Source: Beroe forskalii
Lineage: Eukaryota > Ctenophora > Nuda > Beroida > Beroidae
Reading direction: 5' to 3'
NCBI GenBank assembly: GCA_011033025.1
Contig: WFMF01000215.1
Coordinates: 1-64,000, forward strand
Length of the DNA: 64,000 nucleotides
The translations under genes were made by a program, and so were the position numbers. Below, piece by piece: positions 24,501-34,281 of this stretch; position 1 is the first letter of the stretch, and every line of letters begins with the position of its first letter. Below the pieces are notes generated by a model, which was given only the letters and a program-made list of their open reading frames with translations, ran no database searches and was not told the origin of the DNA.

Positions 24501-27500
24501 GGGACAGAACTTGATCTAATATTTCTTGGTAAAGAAGATATGATTAGCTGAGCTAACGTAGCTCCATAGTCCATGAGATAACGAGACAGCAGTCTGTGAA
24601 ATGCGAAGTGGTCTTACCTCGTACGGAGTTATTCAAAGAGTGCGAATTTATAATTACCGAGAAATTCTCATAATTTCACTCGACAAGAATGACGCCTGCT
24701 GTTATTATTATCCACACATTTATCAAGCGCAATACAATCAAGGTAACTATGGAAAGAGAAAGTGAAGACTTGTAGGTTATCACACGTGCAAAAAGCAATG
24801 ATGCAACCTTCACGATATCTCATCATAATATCAAACTCACTTACAATTTACTGTATTTGACAATTGGTCAGCGTCATCCTATGCTTATTAAAAGCTTAAT
24901 AAATACTAAATGCTTCCAGGTGTCACGTTGATTACCGAATTAACGATTCGCCTCAATACAGTTTAATTGAACTCCCTTCTTATTTCAGATCTGTCGATGT
25001 CGTGTTCTATGGTGGAGGACGCTATGGGCAGATACCTCTCCATTCCTCACAACATTCAGCACTTCAATCACCTAGTCAGGTAGGTCGCCGAAATTTAGTT
25101 TCGAGTAGGGGTAGCCTCCTCAAATAATACCAATTTATATCCTTCAGTACAACTTCAGTACCTAATCAGTGTTTTATGTAATTCTTTGGAACTTAGGAAC
25201 TATACATATCAGTGTACACATTAACCAGAAGGATTTGTATGAATCCACTAATTTACCTTCCAAATGTACAATGTTGAGTCCCCCCGCAAAGGCATAGTCT
25301 CTGCGACTCAGTAATTTATTATGCAGGCACAATGCACATTCCAGATGATAGTTATCCCACCTATGTTCTTTTGGACAGGATTTGACGGGGTACCGCCTGT
25401 CAGAAGGCCAACAATGCTATAACATTGGTAATACCACTGTTAATACCACGTCACCCGTGTCTTACAGGCTGGAGTTACGATACACAAACGTGAACCTTCT
25501 CTCCCTGATAGAATGCCACACTCCCCTTCCCCTTCAAGAGTTTATCATTGAGGGGGACTTGCTGGACGATGATACTTTGACTTACATTGTCAACACTAGA
25601 TGCCCTACACTAGCTGGCAGGTTTGTATACTTTTAATATTATCATTATAGGAGAGTGAAGAAATAAGTATAATATATCACATGTACAAAACACATTTCCT
25701 GATATTATTACCAAACTATCCCTTGGAATTCTAAGACTAAAAACCGCCAATTGGGCATGAAGGCCATGGAAATCAAGAAAAAGTGAAATCTCCTTTCATG
25801 GAAATCAAGAAAAGTGAAATCCTTTCAATCCATCCGGGATGAGATTGAACGAAACCTCTGAAATCGGAATTTCGCGCTTGTGAGAAGATTTGCCCGAGAT
25901 CCTCTCACTGACACGAGCACACTTTTCAGGAGTGCGAAGGACAGTTTTGTTCGCATTATACTGATAACGTCACGGTACTCCTCGTTTGTCTTTTCGGCAA
26001 TGAGTTCTGCAATTCTCTTATGAAATGCCTGTGCTTGTGGAGCCATCCCTCCTGACGTGCTGTACACGAGGGGTGTGAAGCTGCACTTCTCCACCTGGAT
26101 GACACGTTGTTCATAGTCCCTCTTCTTGACATTCTCATGCTGGGAGTAGACCGACTTGATGTCGCGATTCTTGTACGTGTCAGCGTTGGGATGGAAGATT
26201 CTGACATCGAACATGGTCTTCTGGAAGGGCCCCCATAACCTCGAGCCGAGATGTCGAGGCGAGCTCTCTTCCGTATTCCCTTGGACTGTCTGAATAGAGT
26301 CAATCGGGATCAACTCAGGCTCAGTCTTTACGTCATGGCACTTCCGGAGAAACGCAGCATTTGTGTCACGAATTTTTGTTGTCTGAAGATCAAGTAGCCA
26401 CCATTTTTACAAATCAAGGTGTGGTCTACAGAGTTCTTCTTGCCACAAACACAAACTGCTGGGATGTTTGGGATCTGCCAGCCGTACCTCAGCCTGAGTG
26501 CATCCCGAAACTCCTCCTTGTTCAGCACCCATCCAAGTGAACCAATAGGGAGAACAGTGAGCCACGCCCGAGCACCCTTCTCTTGGGCCAGGGTGATCGA
26601 CCTTTTCAGCCCTTCATCAGAAGAGTTGGATGATGGCAGAGACCCTCCTCAACAGCCTCACCTCCTTGTCCTTCAAGCAATCACTCGTCACCTCAGCCAC
26701 AGCACCAGCCTGATACCCATCAAGGGATGACTCTTGACCAATGATCAACTTCTTCAGATTGTCTGTGATTACAGAAGCCTGGAATTCGAGTTCTGATCCT
26801 TCGACTGGGTTCGAAATACCAAGTCCACCAAGTCTCACAGGCAATGTGAACAAGCCTCTCTCCGTATCCGGGATCTGTCTCCCTACTATTGCTGGTAGAA
26901 AGCACTGTCGAAGAGCATCTTCCAAAGGACGAAACAGTTCTGAAATTCCCGGGTATGGTCCTCTGAACAAAGGTCCTGGTGGCACAACGCTTTCGTATAG
27001 GCAGTGTAGGCAGCCTGCGGATCGTCCTTACCTATTTCAGCTAACTGCTCTACGTCTCTCACCCACTTAGCCACCTTGTCCATCACATAACTCTTCCTGA
27101 ACTCCTCTGTCCCCAACACCGCACCGAGATGACGCTCACCCTCGCTGGTGACCTGGATGCCACTACCCTTGAAGATCTGTTTCGCAGTCTGATAGCAGTC
27201 CGCCTTCACAATCAAAACAGTTTTCGAGGGCTTAGGGTGATATCCCATACCTGGCCTCTACCACACAGGGTGTCCCACCACTTCTTGATCTCATCAAGTT
27301 TCCCAGCTGCGGTTGAATCGTCTGCATACCATATCTGCTTGCAAGCAGACGGATCAACAGCAGACGACAGCTCTGTGATAAGTGGCTTGACTCCCAGTGC
27401 GTAGAAAGCCATAGAAGCAACATCCCCCTGTGTGCAGCCCTCATGAGATCCCAGGTACTCCACCTTCTGTCCATCATTCACAACAAGCATTGCCGGGCTC

Positions 27501-30500
27501 TGGTAGGTGTTAGCTATGAACTGATGGAAGGGTGGACATAGCTGTCTGATGTTGTGAACTGCCAGCTCTCTGTTGATGGTGTTAAATGCGTTGTCAGCAT
27601 CCACTAGCAGTACACCCTGTGTGTCTGGCAGGTCCCATTCCTCTCGAGTTGCATTGATGCCTCAATACCCGCCTTCAGTCCGCACACGTCTGTAGTGGTC
27701 CTGCAGCATTCTGGATGTCAGACTTCAGAACATTGATGGCAAGCTTGCCCGCACCTCACCAACTCCACTGGTCGCACTCAATCTGTCCTCGCTTATCATT
27801 GCCCTTGTCTAGGGGGATAAGACGGCAAGCCAGGAGTTCTTCTAATGCAGTTGGGCTAACAGGTTTGGTACTGATTGTTGCCAGCTCCGCAATGGCTTCA
27901 CAGCTTCTCAGATGATTTTCCGTGGGACTTGCAGCATGAATGTGCTTCCACCCCTCAGCATCGATAAGTGTGGGTCCACCGGAGCCGTGCAGAGTCTTGG
28001 CAACTTTGCAGACCAACTGAGCATCAATTTGTTCGAAGATGACTGGCTGTGGTTCTGGGGCATCAATGTCCAGCTTAAGCTGCGAGGGCGCTGATTTGCC
28101 ATCAGGGTGCTTGCATGCAAGAACAGTTTTAACATTACGTGTCAGTTTATGCACACCCCTGACATCGCTGTTATTGTCTATCAGCCGAATAGCTTTGCCT
28201 ACTTGCCCCTGCAACATCAGTCTAGTAAACGCCACATAACAGCTGATCTCCTTCTTCATTGATGACTGGATCAATCGTGCCTGGATTTCTCTGGCTTCAT
28301 CCATGAGACCCTGCAGATCCCCCTCACTCCACAGAGCCAATCTCTTAGCCAGGAACTTGGCATTGTTCTTCGCCTTGGAGTTTGCTGAGGGCTTCTGCAG
28401 CATCAGGGGAATGAACACATGGACCATAGATAAAGCCAGTCCACTCCATGTAGTCTCGTCAGTAAACAAATACAAAAGCCGAGCAACTTCATCGATGAAG
28501 TGAACGCCTGCTTTCCCTCGGGGTAGGGTAAACAGGTTCTTCCTCCACTTTGTGATCTCCAGATATGTAGCCTTGATGACCTCCTGAATTGCTTTCTCCC
28601 CCTTCAATGTCCCCCACTTCAACTGATCGGCGTTCTCAGCCTTACAACTCATACAGATCCACGAGTTCTCTGAGCTGCTGAGATCATTATACTCCTGGTC
28701 TGATATCAACAAACATGATCCATGGAACCAAATCTGACATGTATCACACATCAGTCCCTTCACCTCATCTGACACATCACACTTACATACAGGGCAGTTA
28801 ACATCTTCAGTCACAAAGTTCGTGATAGGTGTGCTGGTAATCACCTTGCTCTTTCTGGGTCTTCCAGCAGTCTTCTTACGTGGAGGTGGTCGTGGAGGTG
28901 TTGGTGAATGGAAAACTGTTGTGACTGGCTTGCGGGTGAAAGAAACTTCGTTGTCTGTGTCTACAGTTCCCGGCGTAATGCTACCAGTCTTTGACGGAGA
29001 GTAGTGTTTATTATAGGATAATCAAACACCCTTAGGATACGTTTATATGAATTATCACACGAGCGAAGCGAGTGTGATAATTCGAATTATTGCTCGAGCC
29101 GAAGGCGAGTGCAATAATTCCAATTATCACTCGAGCCGAAGGCGAGTGTGATAATTGATATAAACGTATCCTTGGGGTGTTTGATTAATCTATTATATAA
29201 CGTGAGAAACGGGCGGAGATCTACACTGGTTTTTCCAATAAAAAGCAAATTTAGAAGCTTTCAAATATAAAAACCCTTTCAAAGCTAGAGAGTAGAGGGC
29301 CTGAAATTGACTTAGGAAAGTATCAAGATTGGCCAGGAATCTTAGATTAGATGGTGAAGAGTGGCTATGTATATCTAAAATTGCCTTCAAAGTATGCATA
29401 AAACGTAAGTACGGAATCTTCATAAACTTTGCTCATATCTTTTGATTCAACTAGGTACTATAAAGTGATTGTCGATTGAAATGTGTAGCGACATCAAAAC
29501 AAAATTGGAAGATCAATGATCATTTCTGTGTACGTGTGTAACGCCGTAACGGATGCACATTTATAGGCAAATTGTAGACTAGTAGTGAGGGTAAGTAGGT
29601 GTACGGCTCATATAACGACTACCGGGTATACATAAACTCATGAAACCGAAACAAGATAACAAAATAAATGTATACACTGCTACAGTGGTGTATCCTAATG
29701 GAGTGAGAGGAAGTGGTCTTACTGGCACGTGGGTGCGCGGCTCATATAATGACCAACAAGTATACATAAACTCATGAAACCAAAACAAGATAACGTAATA
29801 CGTATACACTGGTGAATCCTAATGGATGTATCGTAATGGAGTGGGAGCAAGTGGTCTTACTGGCACGTGGGTGCGCGGCTCATATAACGACTACCGGGTA
29901 TACATAAACTCATGAAACCGAAACAAGATAACAAAATAAATGTATACACTGGTGTATCGTAATGGCGTGAGAGCAAGTTCTGTTACTGGCACGTGGGTGC
30001 GCGGCTCATATAATGACCAACAAGTATACATAAACTCATGAACCCAAAACAAGATAACACAATTTGTATACACTGGTGTATCGTTATGGAGTGAGAGCAA
30101 GTGGTCTTACTGCTTTACTGGCACGTGCGTGCGCCGCTCATATAAAGACTAACGTGAACGGTGAATGCATAAACTCATGAAACCAAAACAAGATAACATA
30201 AGATGTATAAGGTGAATAAGATACACTGGTGTATGGGAGTGAGAGAATTGACTGAAAAGTCAGATTAAAATGACTTTACATACTTTACATAGTAAATAAA
30301 TACGAATCACAAAATTCTAAAGTTTTGATTTTTGGGGTGTGATAATTTTTCAAAGGTGTGATAACTGTTCTTTGAGGGGTGTGATAACTGTACAGTTATC
30401 ACACACCTGGAAAAATATCACACCCCAAAATTCGAAAAATGTAAAATCTTATGAAAATTATTAATTGACCGCTAAACTTCATTTTTGAAGCCGTTATATA

Positions 30501-31754
30501 ACAAAAATTATCGGAGCAAGAATTATATAACGATCGTTATATAATAGATGTTAACAGGCGAGAGTTGGCACTGGTACAGTAGGCAACAGCTCACTGTTTA
30601 CTTGAATTGCTGTTTGAAAGTTTGGTGAAAAAGTGGACCTACTTTTACAACCACATTTTACATAAGCAATTTCTCGACCCCCTCCTTCCCCTGTGTCAGT
30701 ATTTGAAAGCACTCTCCTTCCTTCCCTCCTCCTGTTTCTGACTGCTCCCCGTACATAATTTGTAACATTGTACATCGGGCACCAATCGCCATGGCTGGAC
30801 TATGCTTGCCTTATAAACGGACTAGTAAGCAACTAGCATGCATAATTGCCATTACACCAAATCGGTTGTATGTTCAGAAGTAGGTTTCGGGTTTGCTTGC
30901 GAAATTGAAAACGGTCTTCTGAATTCGCTACATTTCTTGCGCGCACGACAGTTCTTGTTCAATTAGCGTGGAAAATTAAGGCAGCACGCGGGAACTTCAG
31001 ATGAGTGAATGCGGCTTTATGTTGACATTAGAAAACAAGAGATTACAATGTTATTGTTCAACGTTTAGCTCTTTATATTCTCATGTTGGGGTAGTGAACG
31101 TTTGATCCAGATACCCTCCTGTTAGGGGAATCAAGATCTCCAACAGACGACTTCATTTTCGCGATTGTACGACGTAATAGTTGCACAAAATTCAAAATTG
31201 TTTTACAGAACTATTTTACAAAAGAACGATCTAATTATCATCATGCTTGTTTGCTTCAGGATGGAGCACGTATTCAGCAGTCTGAAAAAGTTGCACATTT
31301 GTAACTGCAACAACGTGACAGATTTTGGCGTGGAACACGCCGATTTTGGAAGTCTCCCAGCTTTAAAGGACTTGATCATTGAAAGGTTTTCTTTGACCTT
31401 TGATATCACATATATCTTCAACAATAGAATTATACTCATCATTCTTGATCTATTTACTCGAAAATGTTTCATCCACCACATTACAGAATAAGAACCCATG
31501 TATAAAACAATTCCTCTTTGAGCTGCACTTACGAATACATATCACAATTAAAGGACTCATTTTCACCTGATTTTGAACCCCATAATAAATCCCCCCAATC
31601 TCTTCTCCCACCCAGGTGCTCCGGTATCAGACGGTACAAGCTGACTCGTCTCCAGCACCTCCTACGACCTACCCCCGTGTCTCTGACATGCTTTGTGCAG
31701 GCTGAGAGACCCAACTTCCATGCTAGGAAGGAGATAGAGATAGTCATGGGTTGA
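12501..31754 (+). CDS. dsRBD-like plus leucine-rich-repeat protein
   Basis: Seventeen exons: 12501-12580, 12891-12963, 13298-13396, 13633-13761, 13884-13955, 14100-14196, 14378-14546, 14803-14915, 15690-15862, 16418-16541, 16734-16887, 17113-17287, 17898-18053, 24989-25079, 25379-25620, 31260-31385, 31616-31754; about 737 residues. Residues about 60-148 have an alpha-beta-beta-beta-alpha pattern like a double-stranded-RNA-binding domain (DAISVLQDFVKSHG ... RAKSIAAQLMVRKLYP). From about residue 210 leucine-rich repeats follow (RQLDFSFCPALF, LLSLDLSG, LKKLHICNCNNVTDFG). The protein ends VSLTCFVQAERPNF... Phase is consistent at 14 of 16 junctions. Junctions 14546/14803 and 25079/25379 are each off by one base. 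Two acceptors (16418, 16734) use an AG just after a more canonical CAG because only those keep frame. No signal peptide is seen, so it is probably intracellular. I do not recognise the exact family. Three opposite-strand units sit in its introns. Confidence 0.65.
16061..16166. repeat. Tandem TTCTGAGTAAGAA array
   Basis: About seven degenerate copies of a 14-16 bp unit (TTCTGAGTAAGAATT) lie in the intron between LRR-gene exons 15690-15862 and 16418-16541. Confidence 0.7.
19563..20187 (-). CDS. Cys-rich secreted-type exons (partial gene)
   Basis: Two minus-strand exons can be read: about 20187-19968, with acceptor GTACAG and donor AAG|GTGGGT, and about 19809-19563, ending in TGA. Each carries a module starting C-P and a second Cys eight residues on (ECPHTYSLVDCSY; TCPASHPSMINCVVHSFWG), then more Cys-bearing sequence. 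The spacing resembles Cys-rich modules found after subtilisin-like proprotein convertases (PCSK9 type), but this is only a resemblance. Upstream exons, a signal peptide and a catalytic domain were not found nearby. The unit lies inside the 18053-24989 intron of the LRR gene, downstream of the minus-strand PAN gene. It could be a remnant or the tail of an unresolved gene. Confidence 0.4.
21594..23237 (-). CDS. PAN/W-block/sushi protein with GPI-like tail
   Basis: This is one uninterrupted exon of 547 residues. I chose the ATG at 23237 because it begins a signal peptide (MGDLIVLALLTGFINSIGG); an in-frame ATG lies 13 codons upstream. Order of parts: signal peptide; PAN/apple-like region (about 78-135: DRCWDYCSRITPNCRAFSY...WCYLF); an acidic Gly/Glu linker with a basic GKKRAPR; a CLRC motif (242-245); a W-containing block (RGRCLTP...MWTTCSKNSLW...CIRWL) that may be a beta-trefoil; a sushi-like module (about 440-507: CSMDTF...LIRCDPGFHV...VSCY...DC); and a C-terminal hydrophobic stretch (LPCIMIASIIVRAML) with no basic tail, suggesting GPI anchoring. 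It is paralogous to the 43393-44685 protein. It is nested antisense in an intron of the LRR gene. It is probably a cell-surface protein; ligand unknown. Confidence 0.75.
   Translation of the reverse strand: MGDLIVLALLTGFINSIGGSTELHSISNPVEITTQPTHHDDTGGDSFRTRGHFADADSVLTPPEDRKPGGITLSGYLGKMEHCSLPPEMLSPLGGDQETLPLLQSFPVQSIDRCWDYCSRITPNCRAFSYRPSLQWCYLFKEGLKTGEPTKELPTYSPKGQSEGSAVGMMQSFSVIPSSRPTSHAKDNEMGSGERSGKKRAPRAGEEPSGEEEGYDEELSGGKEEMRRHDSDAISFSFNTSCLRCPHNVESILSSYHPSLGTISRPVLITDSRGRCLTPDLKNIIKDLVIPVMWTTCSKNSLWILSRWSPARYGKQDTIFRIFLHSDPQLCIRWLKKPVAGDDHLVLYKATELTQSFDLTNTFPGLSLVGELSLVSKDGADCTFSFHKLHLIVSKHAWTSQVIGYGDSLDLKGFMRRTPLSELSNVGIWPQSPYSGMLECSMDTFSVAHGKVYNPYGIPVFLYGSDILIRCDPGFHVDGQNTTDQVVSCYKHARAKDCVQSESQDVNITSWSPQYTTAASIGSGDSSLKLPCIMIASIIVRAMLSTT
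23436..23550. promoter_or_regulatory. CACGTG cluster upstream of the minus-strand PAN gene
   Basis: CACGTG occurs four times in 92 bases (23436, 23468, 23509, 23522), 200-290 bases upstream of the minus-strand ATG at 23237, followed by ATATAAG at 23544-23550 in plus orientation. A fifth copy is at 24127. The density is suggestive of a bHLH-Zip (USF/MITF/Myc-type) responsive promoter; direction and use are inferred. Confidence 0.5.
24365..24425. repeat. Single hairpin with CTCG..CGAG-type tip
   Basis: TTATTGGTCTCGTTACTAAA pairs with the segment ending at 24425 across a tip CTCGTGCC-TAC-GGCACTCG. It belongs to the hairpin family described at 29013-29193 and 46295-46433. Confidence 0.6.
25767..29003 (-). 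mobile_element. Decayed PHD-finger/RT retroelement
   Basis: On the minus strand the frames give, in order: an AT-hook-like GRPRKSK; a PHD finger (C-x2-C ... CDTCQIWFHGSC ... W-x2-C-x2-C, about 28790-28640); a long linker; reverse transcriptase fragments with the catalytic YADD (IWYADDSTAAGKL, about 27320); a zinc-binding CVCG...HTLIC near 26430; and a block with FDVRIFHPNAD, HENVKKRDYEQRV and FTPLVYSTSGG that looks like a restriction-like endonuclease. This order fits non-LTR elements of the type with a C-terminal nuclease. The frame shifts at least four times, so it is inactive. The 3' end carries two tandem copies of a unit of about 33 bp (25767-25828). It is inserted in the 25620-31260 intron of the LRR gene. 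Confidence 0.7.
29013..29193. repeat. Foldback element with three internal hairpins
   Basis: Outer arms 29013-29048 and 29157-29193 are inverted copies (ATCAAACACCC...GGATACGTTTATAT). Between them lie three consecutive hairpins (29049-29083, 29084-29120, 29121-29157), each with an A+T stem such as TTATCACAC/GTGTGATAA and a tip built on CGAAGC or GCCGAAGGC. No coding capacity. It abuts the 5' end of the retroelement. Confidence 0.75.
29583..30260. repeat. Tandem repeat, unit about 130 bp, five copies
   Basis: The phrase GCGGCTCATATAA...CATAAACTCATGAAACC recurs five times at roughly 126-139 base spacing (near 29605, 29737, 29876, 30003, 30134). Units differ by short indels. Apparent open frames are a product of the repetition. 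Confidence 0.75.
30337..30420. repeat. Perfect palindrome within a GTGTGATAA inverted repeat
   Basis: A perfect 26-base palindrome centred at 30391/30392 (arms GTGTGATAACTGT) is enclosed by longer inverted GGGGTGTGATA arms. The motif matches the hairpin stems at 29049-29157. TTATATAACG occurs at about 29195 and again at about 30520-30545, so 29013-30545 may be one composite element. Confidence 0.55.
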
Positions 31755-32995
31755 TCCGGCCAGGGCTGATCCGGGGTGCTGTCAGGGCTGAACCTGGGTG
31801 CTGTCAAGGCTATGTCTGCAAGGAATGTGACTGTTGGAGGGGTTCAGCGTTTTATAAGCTCCCGCTTTATAAGGGGTGCTGCGTTTCGCTGATCCTGCTA
31901 GTTACACTCTCAGAGACTTTGAGGACGCTGCTGTGTTTTGAGGACACAGCCGAGTTTCATGGGCTTAGCTTGCCAAGGATGCGGGCCTAAAGGAACGCTG
32001 TTCTGATTCGTAAATCTAGAAATATGACATGATGATGGTGTGGTATTTCATGGGCTGATGCAGCTGGGGCAGGGGCTATTGAAACGCTGCAGCGTTTCTT
32101 TATCTTGCCACTACTCGGGCTGTAGGGACACTACTGTGTTTCGTGATACTACCTCTACTTGGGAATAATGCCGCGTTATAGAGTGATACTTCTACTTCTA
32201 GTGCTGCCGCGTTTTGATTTCCTACAGTTTGTAGGAACACTGCTGTGATTCGTGAATCTAGAAATGTGACATGAAGAGAGTGTGGTTTTTGATCGAGTTT
32301 TAAGTAATTTATATTCATTATTGTTATCTATTTCGTGTGATAGTCTACAAAATAGGTTTCACAAATTCCATTCTTATAAACATACATTCAGAGAGTTTTA
32401 TCAGGGTTCTTTGTTCAATCTTAATAAATTATCGCATCGTGTCCAGAGTGTCATGAAATATTAATGAGTTGCTATTTGAATTTGTTGTTTCCACTAAAAA
32501 TATCTGCGCCAGCCGCCAAATATTTGAAAGTTGAATTCTCCCCGAAATAACGTGGAGTTGGCGACTGTAGGTTTAATTTTGGTAATTGTAGGTTTAATTT
32601 AATAGTTATGGTTTTAAAAGCTTTTGTTTTTCCTTTGAATTTGGTTTGTAACGGGTAGAATTTATATCTATTACTCCGATTTAATGCTGTTTTGCAGTTA
32701 ATTTTGTATTTTTTCGTAGTTTGTTTGTTATCAACTTGAGTTAAACCATAAAAAGAGAATACTTACATTATCATTTTTGAACCTAAAAAGCACTGTGAAT
32801 TGTGATACACGATTTGTATTTTAATATGTTTCCAACATTGAATGATTGTATTTTCGTCTCTTGTTGAGTCTGAATACCATCTTCCACATGAAGTCATCGA
32901 ATATTCGAGGTCAGGGAGCGACTGGTGTTGCGGAATGAATACTTTCAATACTACTTTTTTTTCATATAGTCACCCTGGTCTATCTCGACATGTTT
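31755..32995. other. LRR-gene 3' flank
   Basis: Short repeated phrases occur at 31770-31820 (GGGTGCTGTCA-GGCTG) and several GCTGCNGCGTTT/GCTGTGTTT phrases at 31900-32260. AATAAA at 32423-32428 is a possible distal poly(A) signal. No further gene is supported. Confidence 0.4.
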
Positions 32996-33566
32996 CGCGG
33001 CGCGTAATAGCGCGCAAATTTGCGCGGCGCATGGCAGCGCCCAATTAATTGCGCGCTGTCACGAGCCGCAAATTCATGTGCGCTGTCACGCGCCGCAAAT
33101 TTGTGCGCTGTCACGCGCCGCAAATTTGTGCGCTATCACGCGCCGCAAATTTGCGCGCTGTCACGCGCCGCAAATTTGCGCGCTATCACGCGCCGCAAAT
33201 TTGTGCGCTGTCACGCGCCGCAAATTTGTGCGCCGTGCAAATTTTTGCGCTGTCATGCGCCGCGCAAATCTGTGCGCTGTCATGCGCCACAAATTTGCGC
33301 GCTGTCATGCGCCGCACAAATTCGCGCGCTGTCATGCGCCGCACAAATTCGCGCGCTGTAACGCGCCGCAAATTCGCGCGCTGCAATGCGCCGCAAATTC
33401 GCGCGCTGCAATGCGCGCACTGTTATGCGCGGCAAATTTGCGCGCTGTAATGCGCGGCAAATTCGCGCGCTGTAATGCGCCACAAATTTGCGCGCTGTAA
33501 TCTCCGCAAATTTAAGGGCTGTAACGCGCTTCAAATTTGCGCGCTGTGACGTGCGCAAATTTGCGC
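32996..33566. repeat. GC-rich minisatellite, about 24-bp unit
   Basis: More than twenty copies of a GCGCGCTGTCACGCGCCGCAAATTT-like unit (23-26 bp). Copies drift from GTCACGCGCC to GTAATGCGCC along the array. Several frames stay open on both strands only because the unit lacks stops; composition and periodicity argue against coding. Confidence 0.85.
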
Positions 33567-34281
33567 TTTATTTACTAACGTTGCCTCAATGACTATTAAC
33601 AGGCTCATGAACGTCGGGTTAAGTTGAGGCCTGATATATTTTTAATTGCAAAGCAGGGTTAATGTAGCTGTGTGCGACATTTTAACACTAAAATTTCGCG
33701 TGTAAAATTAATCCATTTTCGTTAAATTTTCATTCATGTGATTCAATTGTTGAAAACTAGATCACGAGGTTAATTTCATCATTTGGAAACATTAAATTTC
33801 ATTAAAATGAGACATGAGGCTTCTAATTATAATCCTAAATAATCACAATAACCAATGCCGTTCTTTTGTTTGTATCTCAATGTGTCACTCAGTGGCTGTA
33901 GGAGTGGGATTGAGTTACTCGTTGGAATAAAGCCAAACGAATAGCCCGTTAAAATCAATTCTATTCATAGAACGTGTTACCAGATGGGCGTCAGAACTTC
34001 AACTTCATTAATTGCAGTATGTTCATGATCACGCCGCTCAGGGTCTTATTTCACTTTCATTGCAACCTTCCTTTTTTGTTTTGTAATTGTCCTAACTTCC
34101 TACGATCAATATTAGAATCATTTAATACTTTTTCTCAAATTTTAACCTTTATTTCAACAATTTGAATTAATAGATCCGAATTATTTGTACAATTTATTTT
34201 CCAATTCGCAAGGAAAATCACAAAGGATTCTACACAACCCATACTTTTTTAAATTCAACACTTTAAGTTTAGGCCAGGGCA
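33567..34281. other. 5' flank of the iRhom gene
   Basis: A+T-rich, no gene or repeat supported. Presumably contains the promoter and 5'UTR; no TATA box stands out at a fixed position. Confidence 0.4.

Noticed and set aside
29579..30100. Repeated frames with FHEFMYTCWSLYEPRTHVP
   Set aside because: They are translations of the 130-bp tandem repeat and shift with unit indels.
33020..33558. Long overlapping open frames on both strands, Cys/Arg/Ala-rich
   Set aside because: All arise from the 24-bp satellite; several frames are open at once and periodic, with no start context or splice support.
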